DNA of 27,597 bases, from positions 1 to 27,597 of the IMG/VR virus record IMGVR_UViG_3300045999_004107; one strand, 5' to 3'. Origin of the DNA: a virus. The notes beneath the pieces are model-generated. The model was given only the letters and a program-made list of their open reading frames with translations, made no database searches and was not told where the DNA came from. A program made the position numbers and the translations under genes. Of the stretch, positions 5,279 through 11,302 are shown in pieces (positions within the stretch are counted from its first letter, which is position 1; the number at the start of each line of letters is the position of its first letter).

Positions 5279-6041
5279 GGTATTTCCCCTCTACGATTTT
5301 TGCAAAATTGCTCGGCTTGATGATCCATTCCAAATCGGCGGCAAAAGCCCGCCCGTCCTTCCCGTTGATCTTGCCGACCAGAAAACGGGACTTCTGGATG
5401 TGACCAAAAAAGTCATTGAACCAATCCAAGACCGCATCACCGCTGATCGGCTTCTCTTTGCCCAACTCCGCCGCCACCTCGCGCCAGCGCTGTCTCAGGT
5501 AACCCTGTCGGACAGCGTTCCACACCTCAACCCGGCGCAGGGTAGGCAACTGCTGGTGGTACAGGTCAATGACTGCTTGGTGCTGACAAGCTGGCAATTT
5601 GTCCACAGGTTCACCGTCAGGTGGACAAATATAGGTATCCGTTGTGTTTTGTGTAATGGGTATTGGGTTCTGGGTAATGGGTAATGTGTTATGTGTAGCA
5701 TTGCCTTCGGACTGCATTCGCAATGCGTTCGCATCCCAACGAGCTTTTGCACTCTCAGAAGCCTTCTGGCTTTTATCGCCAGCCTTGGCAATTTCACGCT
5801 GTACACGGTCTGACACCCAGCCTGCTTCAGTGCGAACGAAGAACTCTTGCAATACGATGGCAATGCTTTCGCAATGCGTTCGCATACGAATGTTCCGCGC
5901 CACCTCGTTGATTTCTAGTGGAATTGGCTTTTCGTGCAGATAAACCCAGTCCAGCAGCCGCCGGTAGGCTAGGTCTTCAAGTTCAGAGAGATGCCCAGTG
6001 TGCGACTGATAGTCGCCAATGTTGAACTGGTAATAGTGCAT
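5265..6041 (-). CDS. DUF1376-domain replication-type protein, 258 aa
   Basis: The N-terminal domain, about residues 3-88, is a classic DUF1376: Y-Q-F-N-I-G-D-Y-Q-S-H-T-G-H-L, then E-D-L-A-Y-R-R-L-L-D-W-V-Y and P-I-P-L-E-I-N-E-V-A-R. Such proteins occupy the replication-initiator slot of many phages. A low-complexity linker containing I-T-Q-N-P repeats follows at about 110-135. The C-terminal part has R-V-E-V-W-N-A-V-R-Q-G-Y-L-R-Q-R-W-R and F-F-G-H-I-Q-K-S-R-F-L-V-G-K, like phage replisome organisers. ATG 6041 is preferred over a GTG ten codons upstream because GTAAGG precedes it. The gene contains a duplicated 18-bp DNA element (5717-5734 and 5868-5885), a candidate origin signal. Confidence 0.85.
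   Translation of the reverse strand: MHYYQFNIGDYQSHTGHLSELEDLAYRRLLDWVYLHEKPIPLEINEVARNIRMRTHCESIAIVLQEFFVRTEAGWVSDRVQREIAKAGDKSQKASESAKARWDANALRMQSEGNATHNTLPITQNPIPITQNTTDTYICPPDGEPVDKLPACQHQAVIDLYHQQLPTLRRVEVWNAVRQGYLRQRWREVAAELGKEKPISGDAVLDWFNDFFGHIQKSRFLVGKINGKDGRAFAADLEWIIKPSNFAKIVEGKYHGTN
5717..5885. repeat. Pair of identical 18-bp direct repeats inside the DUF1376 replication gene
   Basis: TTCGCAATGCGTTCGCAT occurs at 5717-5734 and 5868-5885 without mismatch, 151 bp apart. As 151 is not a multiple of three, the copies are read in different frames (R-M-R-T-H-C-E versus A-N-A-L-R-M). They are therefore not a protein repeat. Each copy contains the inverted repeat ATGCG-AA-CGCAT, and partial GCAATGC and GCGAACG pieces lie nearby. 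This resembles iterons or a binding site inside a replication gene, as in the lambda O gene. Between them lies a tract of repeated ATTACCC/ATTGGG-like sequence (about 5645-5690). Confidence 0.7.
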
Positions 6042-6141
6042 TTTTGACCTTACTTCGTTGGTCTGCTTCACTGAAAGAAAACAACGGCAGAAGGGTGAAG
6101 AATCCTCTTTTCCCCCGCTAAGGGTAGCCGCGTTTCAAAAA

Positions 6142-6462
6142 TCATATCACCTTTTTTGGTCTGCCGCCCAGCTTGCCAGAATTTCTGTTGATCTCAACCC
6201 TAGCGGCACGGCTGGCAATCTCTTTGTCAGCCCGGGAATTGATGTAACCCGCGTCAGTCCGTTCAAAGAACTCGTTCAACACCGGCGCAACAACGTCCTC
6301 ATCCAGCCGAACCCGTCGCACTACGGCTGCAAGGTCAAGCGGCAGTGGCTGCTCGCTGATGTAGTACCAGTCCAGCAGGCGGCGGTAGGCCAAGTCCTCG
6401 GCATCAGCAAGGTGCGCTGTCTCGGCAAGGTAGTCACCGATGTGAAACTTGTACCAGATCAC
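6142..6462 (-). CDS. Second, short DUF1376 protein, 106 aa
   Basis: This is a paralogue of the neighbouring replication gene. It has I-W-Y-K-F-H-I-G-D-Y-L-A-E-T-A-H-L, then E-D-L-A-Y-R-R-L-L-D-W-Y-Y and P-L-P-L-D-L-A-A-V-V-R-R. It contains essentially only the DUF1376 domain and ends with a basic G-K-L-G-G-R-P-K-K tail. Translation starts at GTG 6462, overlapping the YdaS stop as GTGA. It may bind the same DNA as the longer protein, or act as a regulator, helper or competitor. A 100-base gap without an obvious gene or terminator separates it from the longer paralogue. Confidence 0.85.
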   Translation of the reverse strand: MIWYKFHIGDYLAETAHLADAEDLAYRRLLDWYYISEQPLPLDLAAVVRRVRLDEDVVAPVLNEFFERTDAGYINSRADKEIASRAARVEINRNSGKLGGRPKKVI

Positions 6463-6668
6463 TTCAGGGCTCCAAAGATGTCAGGCCGGAGGATCTTGCG
6501 CGTCACTTGACCCTTGGTGTACCGCTCAATGGCCACGCTCAACTCGGGGCTGGCAAGGTGCTTGCCGCTGATCACAAGGCTCATCCACGTCTTGCTCACC
6601 CCAAGCTTTCTGGCCATCTCGGCCTTCGCCCCTCGGGGCTTTTCAAGGAAAAATTCAGTCAACGTCAT
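6459..6668 (-). CDS. YdaS/Cro-like helix-turn-helix repressor, 69 aa
   Basis: The protein has the compact YdaS/Cro form: M-T-L-T-E-F-F-L-E-K-P-R-G, a helix-turn-helix at about residues 14-34 (A-E-M-A-R-K-L-G-V-S-K-T-W-M-S-L-V), then S-G-K and P-E-L-S-V-A-I-E-R-Y-T-K-G, closing with R-P-D-I-F. YdaS-type proteins are DNA-binding regulators, often found as Cro-like or antitoxin-like partners in prophages. The ATG at 6668 follows AGGAGATCCA; a TTG further upstream is the -35 of its own promoter and is rejected. It is the first leftward gene of the divergent control region, so it probably controls both divergent promoters. No CI/YdaT partner is visible. Confidence 0.88.
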   Translation of the reverse strand: MTLTEFFLEKPRGAKAEMARKLGVSKTWMSLVISGKHLASPELSVAIERYTKGQVTRKILRPDIFGALK

Positions 6669-6690
6669 TGGATCTCCTGTGTTTAAGTGC

Positions 6691-6719
6691 ATCATACACA
6701 ATAAAAAAATATTTTGCAA
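6691..6719 (-). promoter_or_regulatory. Leftward early promoter of the YdaS gene and replication operon
   Basis: TTGCAA (6719-6714) and TATGAT (6696-6691) are exactly 17 bases apart, close to the sigma-70 consensus, with a T-rich spacer. Transcription leaves leftward into ATG 6668 with an upstream AGGAGAT. The ATTGTGTA in the spacer is shared with promoter P2 (GTATTGTGTAATT), a hint of common regulation. Confidence 0.78.
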
Positions 6720-6724
6720 GGGGG

Positions 6725-6753
6725 TTGTATTTTTAAATTAAACTTGATACAGT
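6725..6753 (+). promoter_or_regulatory. Rightward promoter facing the SSB/exonuclease block
   Basis: TTGTAT (6725-6730) and TACAGT (6748-6753) are 17 bases apart, with an A/T-rich spacer and ATTAAACTTGATACAG before the -10. Its -35 lies only five bases from the leftward -35 (6714-6719), so the two promoters are back to back and cannot easily be occupied independently. This is the expected geometry of a phage transcriptional switch. Confidence 0.72.
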
Positions 6754-6780
6754 AGCTTCACTTTAACTTGAAAGCGAACG

Positions 6781-6879
6781 ATGCGAACCATCTTAACAGC
6801 GATTTTGCGGTTCTTTGTTACCAGCGGGGTCTTTGTGATTCTGTTGGTAAGTTTGGCCTACCTGCTGGTCAAGGACTGA
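6781..6879 (+). CDS. Tiny membrane protein, 32 aa
   Basis: ATG 6781 starts 28 bases after the rightward -10 box. The product M-R-T-I-L-T-A-I-L-R-F-F-V is followed by a hydrophobic stretch (T-S-G-V-F-V-I-L-L-V-S-L-A-Y-L-L-V) ending K-D. This is a single transmembrane helix with basic residues at the N-side. The stop is one base before the next ATG. It is the first gene of the rightward operon, so it would be expressed very early. The ribosome binding site is weak (GAAAGCGA), which lowers certainty. Confidence 0.62.
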   Translation: MRTILTAILRFFVTSGVFVILLVSLAYLLVKD

Positions 6880-6880
6880 C

Positions 6881-7048
6881 ATGAACGAAATTCACGAGCT
6901 GATGCTCGAACGAACGCAAATGCTTGAGGCAGCCCTTCGCCGGGCCGTTGATGGCGTTGCTACCCAAGACGACTGGGACATGATCTGCACGGAGTGCGGC
7001 GTGCCCAATGCGTCTATTTTTAAACCTGAGACTAGGAGCGATAAATGA
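6881..7048 (+). CDS. Hypothetical small protein with a CxxC motif, 55 aa
   Basis: AAGGA precedes ATG 6881, and the stop at 7046-7048 overlaps the SSB-like gene's ATG as ATGA, so translation is coupled. The sequence is helical (L-M-L-E-R-T-Q-M-L-E-A-A-L-R-R-A-V) and ends with C-T-E-C-G-V-P-N-A-S-I-F, a possible single zinc knuckle or redox pair. I do not know the family. Its coupling to the SSB-like gene suggests a DNA-metabolism role, by context only. Confidence 0.72.
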   Translation: MNEIHELMLERTQMLEAALRRAVDGVATQDDWDMICTECGVPNASIFKPETRSDK

Positions 7049-7707
7049 GCTTAACAGCGAGAGACAGCGGCGGCGGTAGCTTTACCCCCGTTCCACCCGG
7101 GATGCACCTTGCACGGTGCTATCGCATTGTGGACATGGGCACCCAGAAAACTGAGTTCCAAGGGCAGGCCAAGCACCTTCAGAAGGTCATGCTGCAGTTT
7201 GAGGTCCACGGCGAGGACGACGCAGGCAAACCCCTGTTGACGGCCAAGGGCGAGCCCATGAGCATCAGCAAGAACTTCACCCTGTCGTTGGCCGAGAAAG
7301 CAACGATGCGCAAGGACCTGCAGGCTTGGCGCGGCAAAGAGTTCACACCGGAGGAGCTGAGGGGTTTTGAGCTGAAGAACGTGCTGGGTGCGTGGGCCAT
7401 GATCACCGCGTCCAAGGCGCTGGGTGGGAACGGCAAGGAGTACACCAACATCGTCTCAATCAACCCAGTGCCTGCGGCAATCAAGAAGGCCGGTATGCCA
7501 GAGGGTTTCAACAAGCTGGCCATGTTCGTTATCTCCAACCCTGACATGGAGCTGTTTGAGACCTTTAGCAACGGCCTGAAGGAGAAAATCACGTCATCTC
7601 CTGAGTGGCGTGCTCGAGGTCCTGCCCCGCAGCCCGCCCCGCAGCCCGCCCCTGACAGGCCGTCAAGCGGGTTCGATGACATGGATGACGACATACCTTT
7701 TAATTAG
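7045..7707 (+). CDS. SSB-like single-stranded DNA-binding protein, 220 aa
   Basis: This is a phage single-strand-binding type protein that would coat ssDNA during replication and recombination. The N-terminal two-thirds are beta-rich (G-M-H-L-A-R-C-Y-R-I-V-D-M-G-T-Q, later F-T-L-S-L-A-E-K-A and T-N-I-V-S-I-N-P-V), consistent with an OB-like fold. A Pro/Ala/Gln linker (A-P-Q-P-A-P-Q-P-A-P) leads to an acidic tip ending M-D-D-D-I-P-F-N. That tip closely resembles the D-D-D-I-P-F tail that bacterial SSB uses to recruit partners. It has AGGAG before its ATG and is followed by nuclease genes. The SSB call rests on the tail and context; the OB core itself is not recognised beyond doubt. Confidence 0.8.
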   Translation: MSLTARDSGGGSFTPVPPGMHLARCYRIVDMGTQKTEFQGQAKHLQKVMLQFEVHGEDDAGKPLLTAKGEPMSISKNFTLSLAEKATMRKDLQAWRGKEFTPEELRGFELKNVLGAWAMITASKALGGNGKEYTNIVSINPVPAAIKKAGMPEGFNKLAMFVISNPDMELFETFSNGLKEKITSSPEWRARGPAPQPAPQPAPDRPSSGFDDMDDDIPFN

Positions 7708-7749
7708 AACGGGCCTATAATGGTTGCTCCAAAGTCACTGGAGTTCAAC

Positions 7750-8178
7750 ATGGCTCGTTCTAAAAGTTGTTTTAAGTGCAATGCCGTCAAGCCTTTGGAG
7801 GACTTTTACAAACACCCTCGAATGCTTGACGGACACGTCAACAAATGCAAGGAGTGCAACAAAAATGATGTCACAGCCAATCGGACTAAAAATATTGAAA
7901 GGGTACGGGCCTATGACAAGGCGCGTAGCAAAGAGCCAGAGCGCATCAAGGCGGCAGCAGAAATTAACCGCGCATGGAGAGCAGAAGATTTGCGAAGACA
8001 AGTGGCTCATTCCAGTGTCGCCAGAGCCGTCCGTAATGGACGGTTGGTTCGACAGCCCTGTTGCCGATGCGGAGAAGCTAAGACAGTCGCTCATCACGAA
8101 GATTACGATAAACCGCTTAAGGTTGTCTGGTTGTGCCAACCCTGTCACAAGCAGCGGCACAAAGAACTAAAGCTTTGA
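7750..8178 (+). CDS. HNH-like zinc-binding endonuclease protein, 142 aa
   Basis: An N-terminal zinc finger is formed by C7-x2-C10 and C33-x2-C36, around the pattern K-P-L-E-D-F-Y-K (residues 14-21). A basic helical middle follows (K-A-R-S-K-E-P-E-R-I-K-A). The C-terminal part is HNH-like: C104-C-R-C107-G, A-H115-H116-E-D-Y-D-K-P-L, then W-L-C129-Q-P-C132-H133-K-Q-R-H137. That arrangement recurs in phage HNH/zinc-finger proteins. ATG 7750 is chosen because GGAG sits before it, rather than an ATG ten codons upstream. A homing-type or repair-type nuclease is likely; the substrate is not visible. Confidence 0.8.
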   Translation: MARSKSCFKCNAVKPLEDFYKHPRMLDGHVNKCKECNKNDVTANRTKNIERVRAYDKARSKEPERIKAAAEINRAWRAEDLRRQVAHSSVARAVRNGRLVRQPCCRCGEAKTVAHHEDYDKPLKVVWLCQPCHKQRHKELKL

Positions 8179-8190
8179 AAGGCAACTGGC

Positions 8191-8475
8191 ATGTACACAG
8201 AACCACGAAAGCTAGCACGACTTGAAGATCCAAGCACCTCAAAGAAGGCTGCACTTCGAGTCGATGAATTCGCTGACAACCTTTGCGCCAAGATCTACCG
8301 TGAGCTTAAACGGGGTGAGGGCACTTTTGAGGATCTTGCAACCCGTCTGAGGTTGCGTCCGGACCAGATCTGGCGACGTCTCCCTGACCTGCAAAAGGCA
8401 GGTTTTGCGGAGCCAACAGAGCAAGAAACCGTTGGCCAGACTGGCCGTTTTCAACGAGTATGGAGAGCAATATGA
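8191..8475 (+). CDS. Winged-helix DNA-binding protein, 94 aa
   Basis: The C-terminal half has winged-helix form: G-E-G-T-F-E-D-L-A-T-R-L (helix 2), L-R-P-D-Q-I-W-R-R-L-P-D-L (recognition helix), then G-F-A-E-P and a wing ending G-R-F-Q-R-V-W-R-A-I. The N-terminal helix (A-A-L-R-V-D-E-F-A-D-N-L-C-A-K-I-Y-R) precedes it. Small MarR-like winged-helix proteins of this kind occur in phage replication blocks as regulators or accessory factors. AAAGG precedes the ATG. The stop overlaps the next start as ATGA. Confidence 0.78.
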   Translation: MYTEPRKLARLEDPSTSKKAALRVDEFADNLCAKIYRELKRGEGTFEDLATRLRLRPDQIWRRLPDLQKAGFAEPTEQETVGQTGRFQRVWRAI

Positions 8476-8645
8476 GAGTTTTATCCGTTAGCTGGGACGC
8501 AGAACGTGACATCACAAAACTCAAATTCAATGATGAATTTTTGTCTTCTGATTGGACTGTCAGGGCCGATGTTTTGAAAGATCTTCTTTGCGAAATACAG
8601 GAAATGTACGACGGGATGCTTTCACCGCAAAGCACAGAGGATTGA
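8472..8645 (+). CDS. Hypothetical phage protein, 57 aa
   Basis: ATG 8472 is chosen by the ATGA overlap with the previous stop; an in-frame ATG lies four codons earlier. The product has a beta start (R-V-L-S-V-S-W-D, K-L-K-F-N-D) and a helix (D-V-L-K-D-L-L-C-E-I-Q-E-M-Y), followed by a short polar tail. No family is recognised. It sits directly before the exonuclease gene (two-base gap) and might be its partner, which is only inferred from position. Confidence 0.7.
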   Translation: MRVLSVSWDAERDITKLKFNDEFLSSDWTVRADVLKDLLCEIQEMYDGMLSPQSTED

Positions 8646-8646
8646 C

Positions 8647-9417
8647 ATGACCATCACAGCAAAAGAACCACGAGCCAGCGAATCTTCGCACTGGTACACC
8701 CGCGACGGGATACCCCGGTACACGGTGATGGGTAAGAACGGCAAGGAGCGCAACACTACGCTCCGCGACGCTCGAACCGAGAGCCTCGTGCCGTCTGTCA
8801 CCACGGTCCTGAACGTGATGGCCAAGCCTGCGCTGATCCAGTGGCTGCAGAAGCAGGTGCTGCTGGCTGCGCTGACCCTGCCGCGCCGGGAGGAGGAGCC
8901 GGAGGAGGACTACATTGACCGGATCATGTCCGACAGCAAGGAGCAGGGCCGATCGGCTGCGGACGCTGGTACGGACATACACGCCTCCATACAGGGCTTT
9001 TACGAGGGTGAGGTGATTACCCGTCACGAGGCTCACGTCAAGGGCACTGTGGCCGCTCTAGACGCCCTCTATGGGCATCAGGGCTGGATTGCTGAACGGG
9101 CCTTTGGCCACAGCCACGGTTTTGGCGGAAAGTGCGACCTGCACAGCACCGAAGGGGACGGGATTGTGGCCGACGTCAAGACCAAGGAGTTCACAGACCC
9201 CGATAAGGTTGATGCTTACGACGACCACCTCATGCAACTGGCGGCCTACCGGGTCGGTCTTGGCATCCCTAAAGCTCGGTGTTCAAACGTGTTCGTCTCG
9301 CGCAGCGTCCCGGGGCTCGTAGTCATCAAGCAGTGGGATGAGGCAGATCTACAACGAGGTTGGGAGATGTTCTGCTCGCTGCTTAAATTTTGGCAACTGA
9401 AAAATCAACATACTTGA
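8647..9417 (+). CDS. PD-(D/E)XK exonuclease (RecB/Cas4-like), 256 aa
   Basis: The protein carries the nuclease core in order. G-T-D-I-H112 (residues 108-112) corresponds to the first helix motif. G-K-C-D164-L-H-S lies on the beta hairpin, I-V-A-D176-V-K178-T-K is the D-x-K catalytic pair, and H-L-M-Q197-L-A-A-Y201-R is the Q-x-x-x-Y-type helix. This is the fold used by phage recombination exonucleases and RecB/Cas4-type nucleases. With the SSB-like protein and the RusA resolvase it would form a recombination or replication-repair set. Upstream AGAGG is a good ribosome binding site. I cannot tell whether it acts on single or double strands. Confidence 0.88.
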   Translation: MTITAKEPRASESSHWYTRDGIPRYTVMGKNGKERNTTLRDARTESLVPSVTTVLNVMAKPALIQWLQKQVLLAALTLPRREEEPEEDYIDRIMSDSKEQGRSAADAGTDIHASIQGFYEGEVITRHEAHVKGTVAALDALYGHQGWIAERAFGHSHGFGGKCDLHSTEGDGIVADVKTKEFTDPDKVDAYDDHLMQLAAYRVGLGIPKARCSNVFVSRSVPGLVVIKQWDEADLQRGWEMFCSLLKFWQLKNQHT

Positions 9418-9424
9418 GATAAAA

Positions 9425-9652
9425 ATGAAATCACATTTGAGTGAAGAGCTGGTCAAACAGATATTTTTCTACAGCGACGAGAAACGTAAGAACCCGCTGA
9501 TTGCTGACGAGATAGACATTGTGCAATTTGCCGAGAAGCTGGAGGCCGTACTGCGCCCCCTGATCGCGGCCGAGGAGCACAAGCGCTGCGTCACGATCGT
9601 GGCTCACATGAACCGCGAAGTGGCCAGCAAGTTGGCCAACCAACGTCCGTAA
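9425..9652 (+). CDS. Hypothetical helical phage protein, 75 aa
   Basis: This last gene of the rightward operon starts eight bases after the exonuclease stop and ends at the convergent terminator. It is largely helical, with L-S-E-E-L-V-K-Q-I-F at the start, D-I-V-Q-F-A-E-K-L-E-A-V-L-R-P-L in the middle and A-A-E-E-H-K-R-C-V-T-I-V near the end. I recognise no family, and its ribosome binding site is weak. Its position implies co-expression with the exonuclease. Confidence 0.7.
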   Translation: MKSHLSEELVKQIFFYSDEKRKNPLIADEIDIVQFAEKLEAVLRPLIAAEEHKRCVTIVAHMNREVASKLANQRP

Positions 9653-9684
9653 AAAGGCCCCCGTCCCGCGAAGGATGGGGGCTT
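9651..9684 (-). terminator. Intrinsic hairpin terminator between convergent operons
   Basis: GCCCCCGTCC (9657-9666) and GGATGGGGGC (9673-9682) form a ten-pair stem (one G-T pair) with a six-base loop. Leftward, the stem is followed by CTTTTT (9656-9651), an excellent U-tract, so it ends the late leftward operon. Rightward it is followed by TTAAAG, a weaker tail, but the stem should still hinder transcription from the rightward operon. Confidence 0.88.
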
Positions 9685-9742
9685 AAAGATACCGCAGGCA
9701 ACTGGAAAGCCACGGCAATCCAAGCGGGGAGAGCCGCTCAAA

Positions 9743-11293
9743 TTAGGGGGAGTACCCGGTGTACTCCTTCATTTTTTGCTTGTAATACTCCGGGTCATCT
9801 CGATAAGCTTGGGCAGCAGTCGCGCCCAAAGACAGCGGGATTCCAACCAGCGCAGCAGGGGGGAACATTGACAAGGCACCGCCAAGGGCGCTTGTCCCTT
9901 TCAGCGCCATTTTGGTCAGATCACGCTGGTCTGCTGGCTTGTCGTACTCGTGCACTATGTCGGCAAGGTCTAGCCCGGCTGAAAGTCCGGCAGCGGGAGG
10001 CAGCGCGTACTTGCCAACCGTGCCTACTGCCGATACAACTGGGCGCATCATCCCTTTGAACATGTTCGTCACGGTATCAAGGCCGGACATTACCCGTGCG
10101 CCCATGCCGGGAGGCGGCGGGGTTGTTGGTATTGGTGGGGGCTTGGGTAGCTGCACCAAGGATCCGGCAGGGGGTGGTGCCGCAGGGCCGGCCATGTGGC
10201 CCGGGGGCAGCTCTGACGGGCCTTGATACACATAGCTGGCCCGGGGGCCACCACCAACGCCTTGGTCAGGCGTCAACAGGCCACCGAACCTTGGGTTTTC
10301 AACATAATTGTTGCCGCCCATGCGTTGAACGTTTCTCATTGCCTCACGACGTTTTTCTGCAAGGTCCCAAGCGCCTCCCTCTTGCTTGGTGTTTGACAAG
10401 GCTTGGCCAGCTTCAATGTCCGTCAAGCCAAGTGCTTTGGCCGTGTTATATGGGATTACACCAGTCTGCCCCTTGGCCATTCGGCCAGCGTCGGCGGGCC
10501 CCATGGGAGTTGGCAAACCGCCGGCGGCAGGTGTACCGGGTTGGCGAATGACGCCCTGTCCCGGGACTCCCTGCACTCCCGGGGATCCCGGGGGGATAGC
10601 GGGAGGTGGCACCCCCATGGAGCGTTGCGCCAAAATGCGAGCGCGTTCTTCCGCACCTGCGCGGTTGGCAAGGGTAGACGTTCTCTGAGTGTCATAGGCG
10701 CTTTTGCCGGTGGCCAAGGCACCAGTAGCAGCACCGGCTCCGCCAAACAGGAATCGTTCAGCAGGGTCTGCGCTGGATGTGTCTGCTGCTGGCGGGGGCG
10801 CGGGCGGCGGCGCATCACCTAGAACCAAGTCGCTTTCGCCTCGTTGTGCTGGTTTTGGCTCCGTGTCAAACGTGCCGTAACCATTGAGAGCCCTAACATA
10901 GTCAAACACGCGAGGGTCTGGATCTTTGCCAAGTTTCAATGCATCAACCGCCCCGGGGCCGCCGTTGTAGTAGATTGCAGCAAGCGTAGGGTCGTTCTCA
11001 GATGCTTGCAAACCAAGTTTCAAATATTCAATCCCGGCCTTGATGTTTTGGTTTGGGATTGACAGCTTTTCCTCGTCGTACCCCATTCCCTTGCCGGTGC
11101 TTGGCATCACTTGCATCATGCCAATTTCACCGCTGGCTCCACGCGGTGCGTTGGTCCGCAGTCCGCCCTCTTTGAACGCAATGGCAACCGCCAACACCGG
11201 GTCAACCCCGGCATTTCTGGCCATTTGAGCAACCTTTACTGCGTTGTCAGATTGCTCTTGATCAAGGCTGCCAATAAACTTTAATTTGTCCAT
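9743..11293 (-). CDS. Virion-associated lytic transglycosylase fused to a Pro/Gly-rich internal protein, 516 aa
   Basis: Residues about 15-135 form an SLT-type lytic transglycosylase domain: V-A-I-A-F-K-E42-G-G-L (catalytic Glu), G-A-S-G-E-I-G-M-M-Q-V-M-P-S-T, N-I-K-A-G-I-E-Y-L and A-A-I-Y-Y-N-G-G. This enzyme cuts peptidoglycan glycan strands. The remainder is Pro/Ala/Gly-rich (P-P-P-A-P-P-P around 164), with a short collagen-like G-x-x run near residue 235 and a hydrophobic Ala/Gly-rich C-terminus. A virion-carried wall-degrading protein that opens a channel at DNA entry is the natural reading. Start ATG 11293 has AAGGTG upstream. It is the last late gene before the terminator. Confidence 0.88.
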   Translation of the reverse strand: MDKLKFIGSLDQEQSDNAVKVAQMARNAGVDPVLAVAIAFKEGGLRTNAPRGASGEIGMMQVMPSTGKGMGYDEEKLSIPNQNIKAGIEYLKLGLQASENDPTLAAIYYNGGPGAVDALKLGKDPDPRVFDYVRALNGYGTFDTEPKPAQRGESDLVLGDAPPPAPPPAADTSSADPAERFLFGGAGAATGALATGKSAYDTQRTSTLANRAGAEERARILAQRSMGVPPPAIPPGSPGVQGVPGQGVIRQPGTPAAGGLPTPMGPADAGRMAKGQTGVIPYNTAKALGLTDIEAGQALSNTKQEGGAWDLAEKRREAMRNVQRMGGNNYVENPRFGGLLTPDQGVGGGPRASYVYQGPSELPPGHMAGPAAPPPAGSLVQLPKPPPIPTTPPPPGMGARVMSGLDTVTNMFKGMMRPVVSAVGTVGKYALPPAAGLSAGLDLADIVHEYDKPADQRDLTKMALKGTSALGGALSMFPPAALVGIPLSLGATAAQAYRDDPEYYKQKMKEYTGYSP

Positions 11294-11302
11294 TTCAGCA
11301 CC

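Noticed and set aside
5495-5863. 122-aa leftward frame inside the DUF1376 gene
   Set aside because: It is an out-of-frame shadow of the linker region of the replication gene with no start signal.
6042-6141. Terminator or gene in the 100-bp gap between the DUF1376 genes
   Set aside because: I found no stable hairpin followed by a U-tract and no frame with a credible start, so I call nothing there.
7179-7694. 171-aa leftward frame
   Set aside because: It is antisense to the SSB-like gene, whose coding frame has good start signals and a recognisable C-terminal tail.
7724-8170. 148-aa rightward frame over the HNH-like gene
   Set aside because: It is a shifted frame of the 142-aa Cys/His protein, which has paired CxxC motifs, GGAG and a sensible start.
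8560-9036. 158-aa leftward frame
   Set aside because: It is antisense to the exonuclease gene and has Arg/Leu/Val-rich shadow composition.
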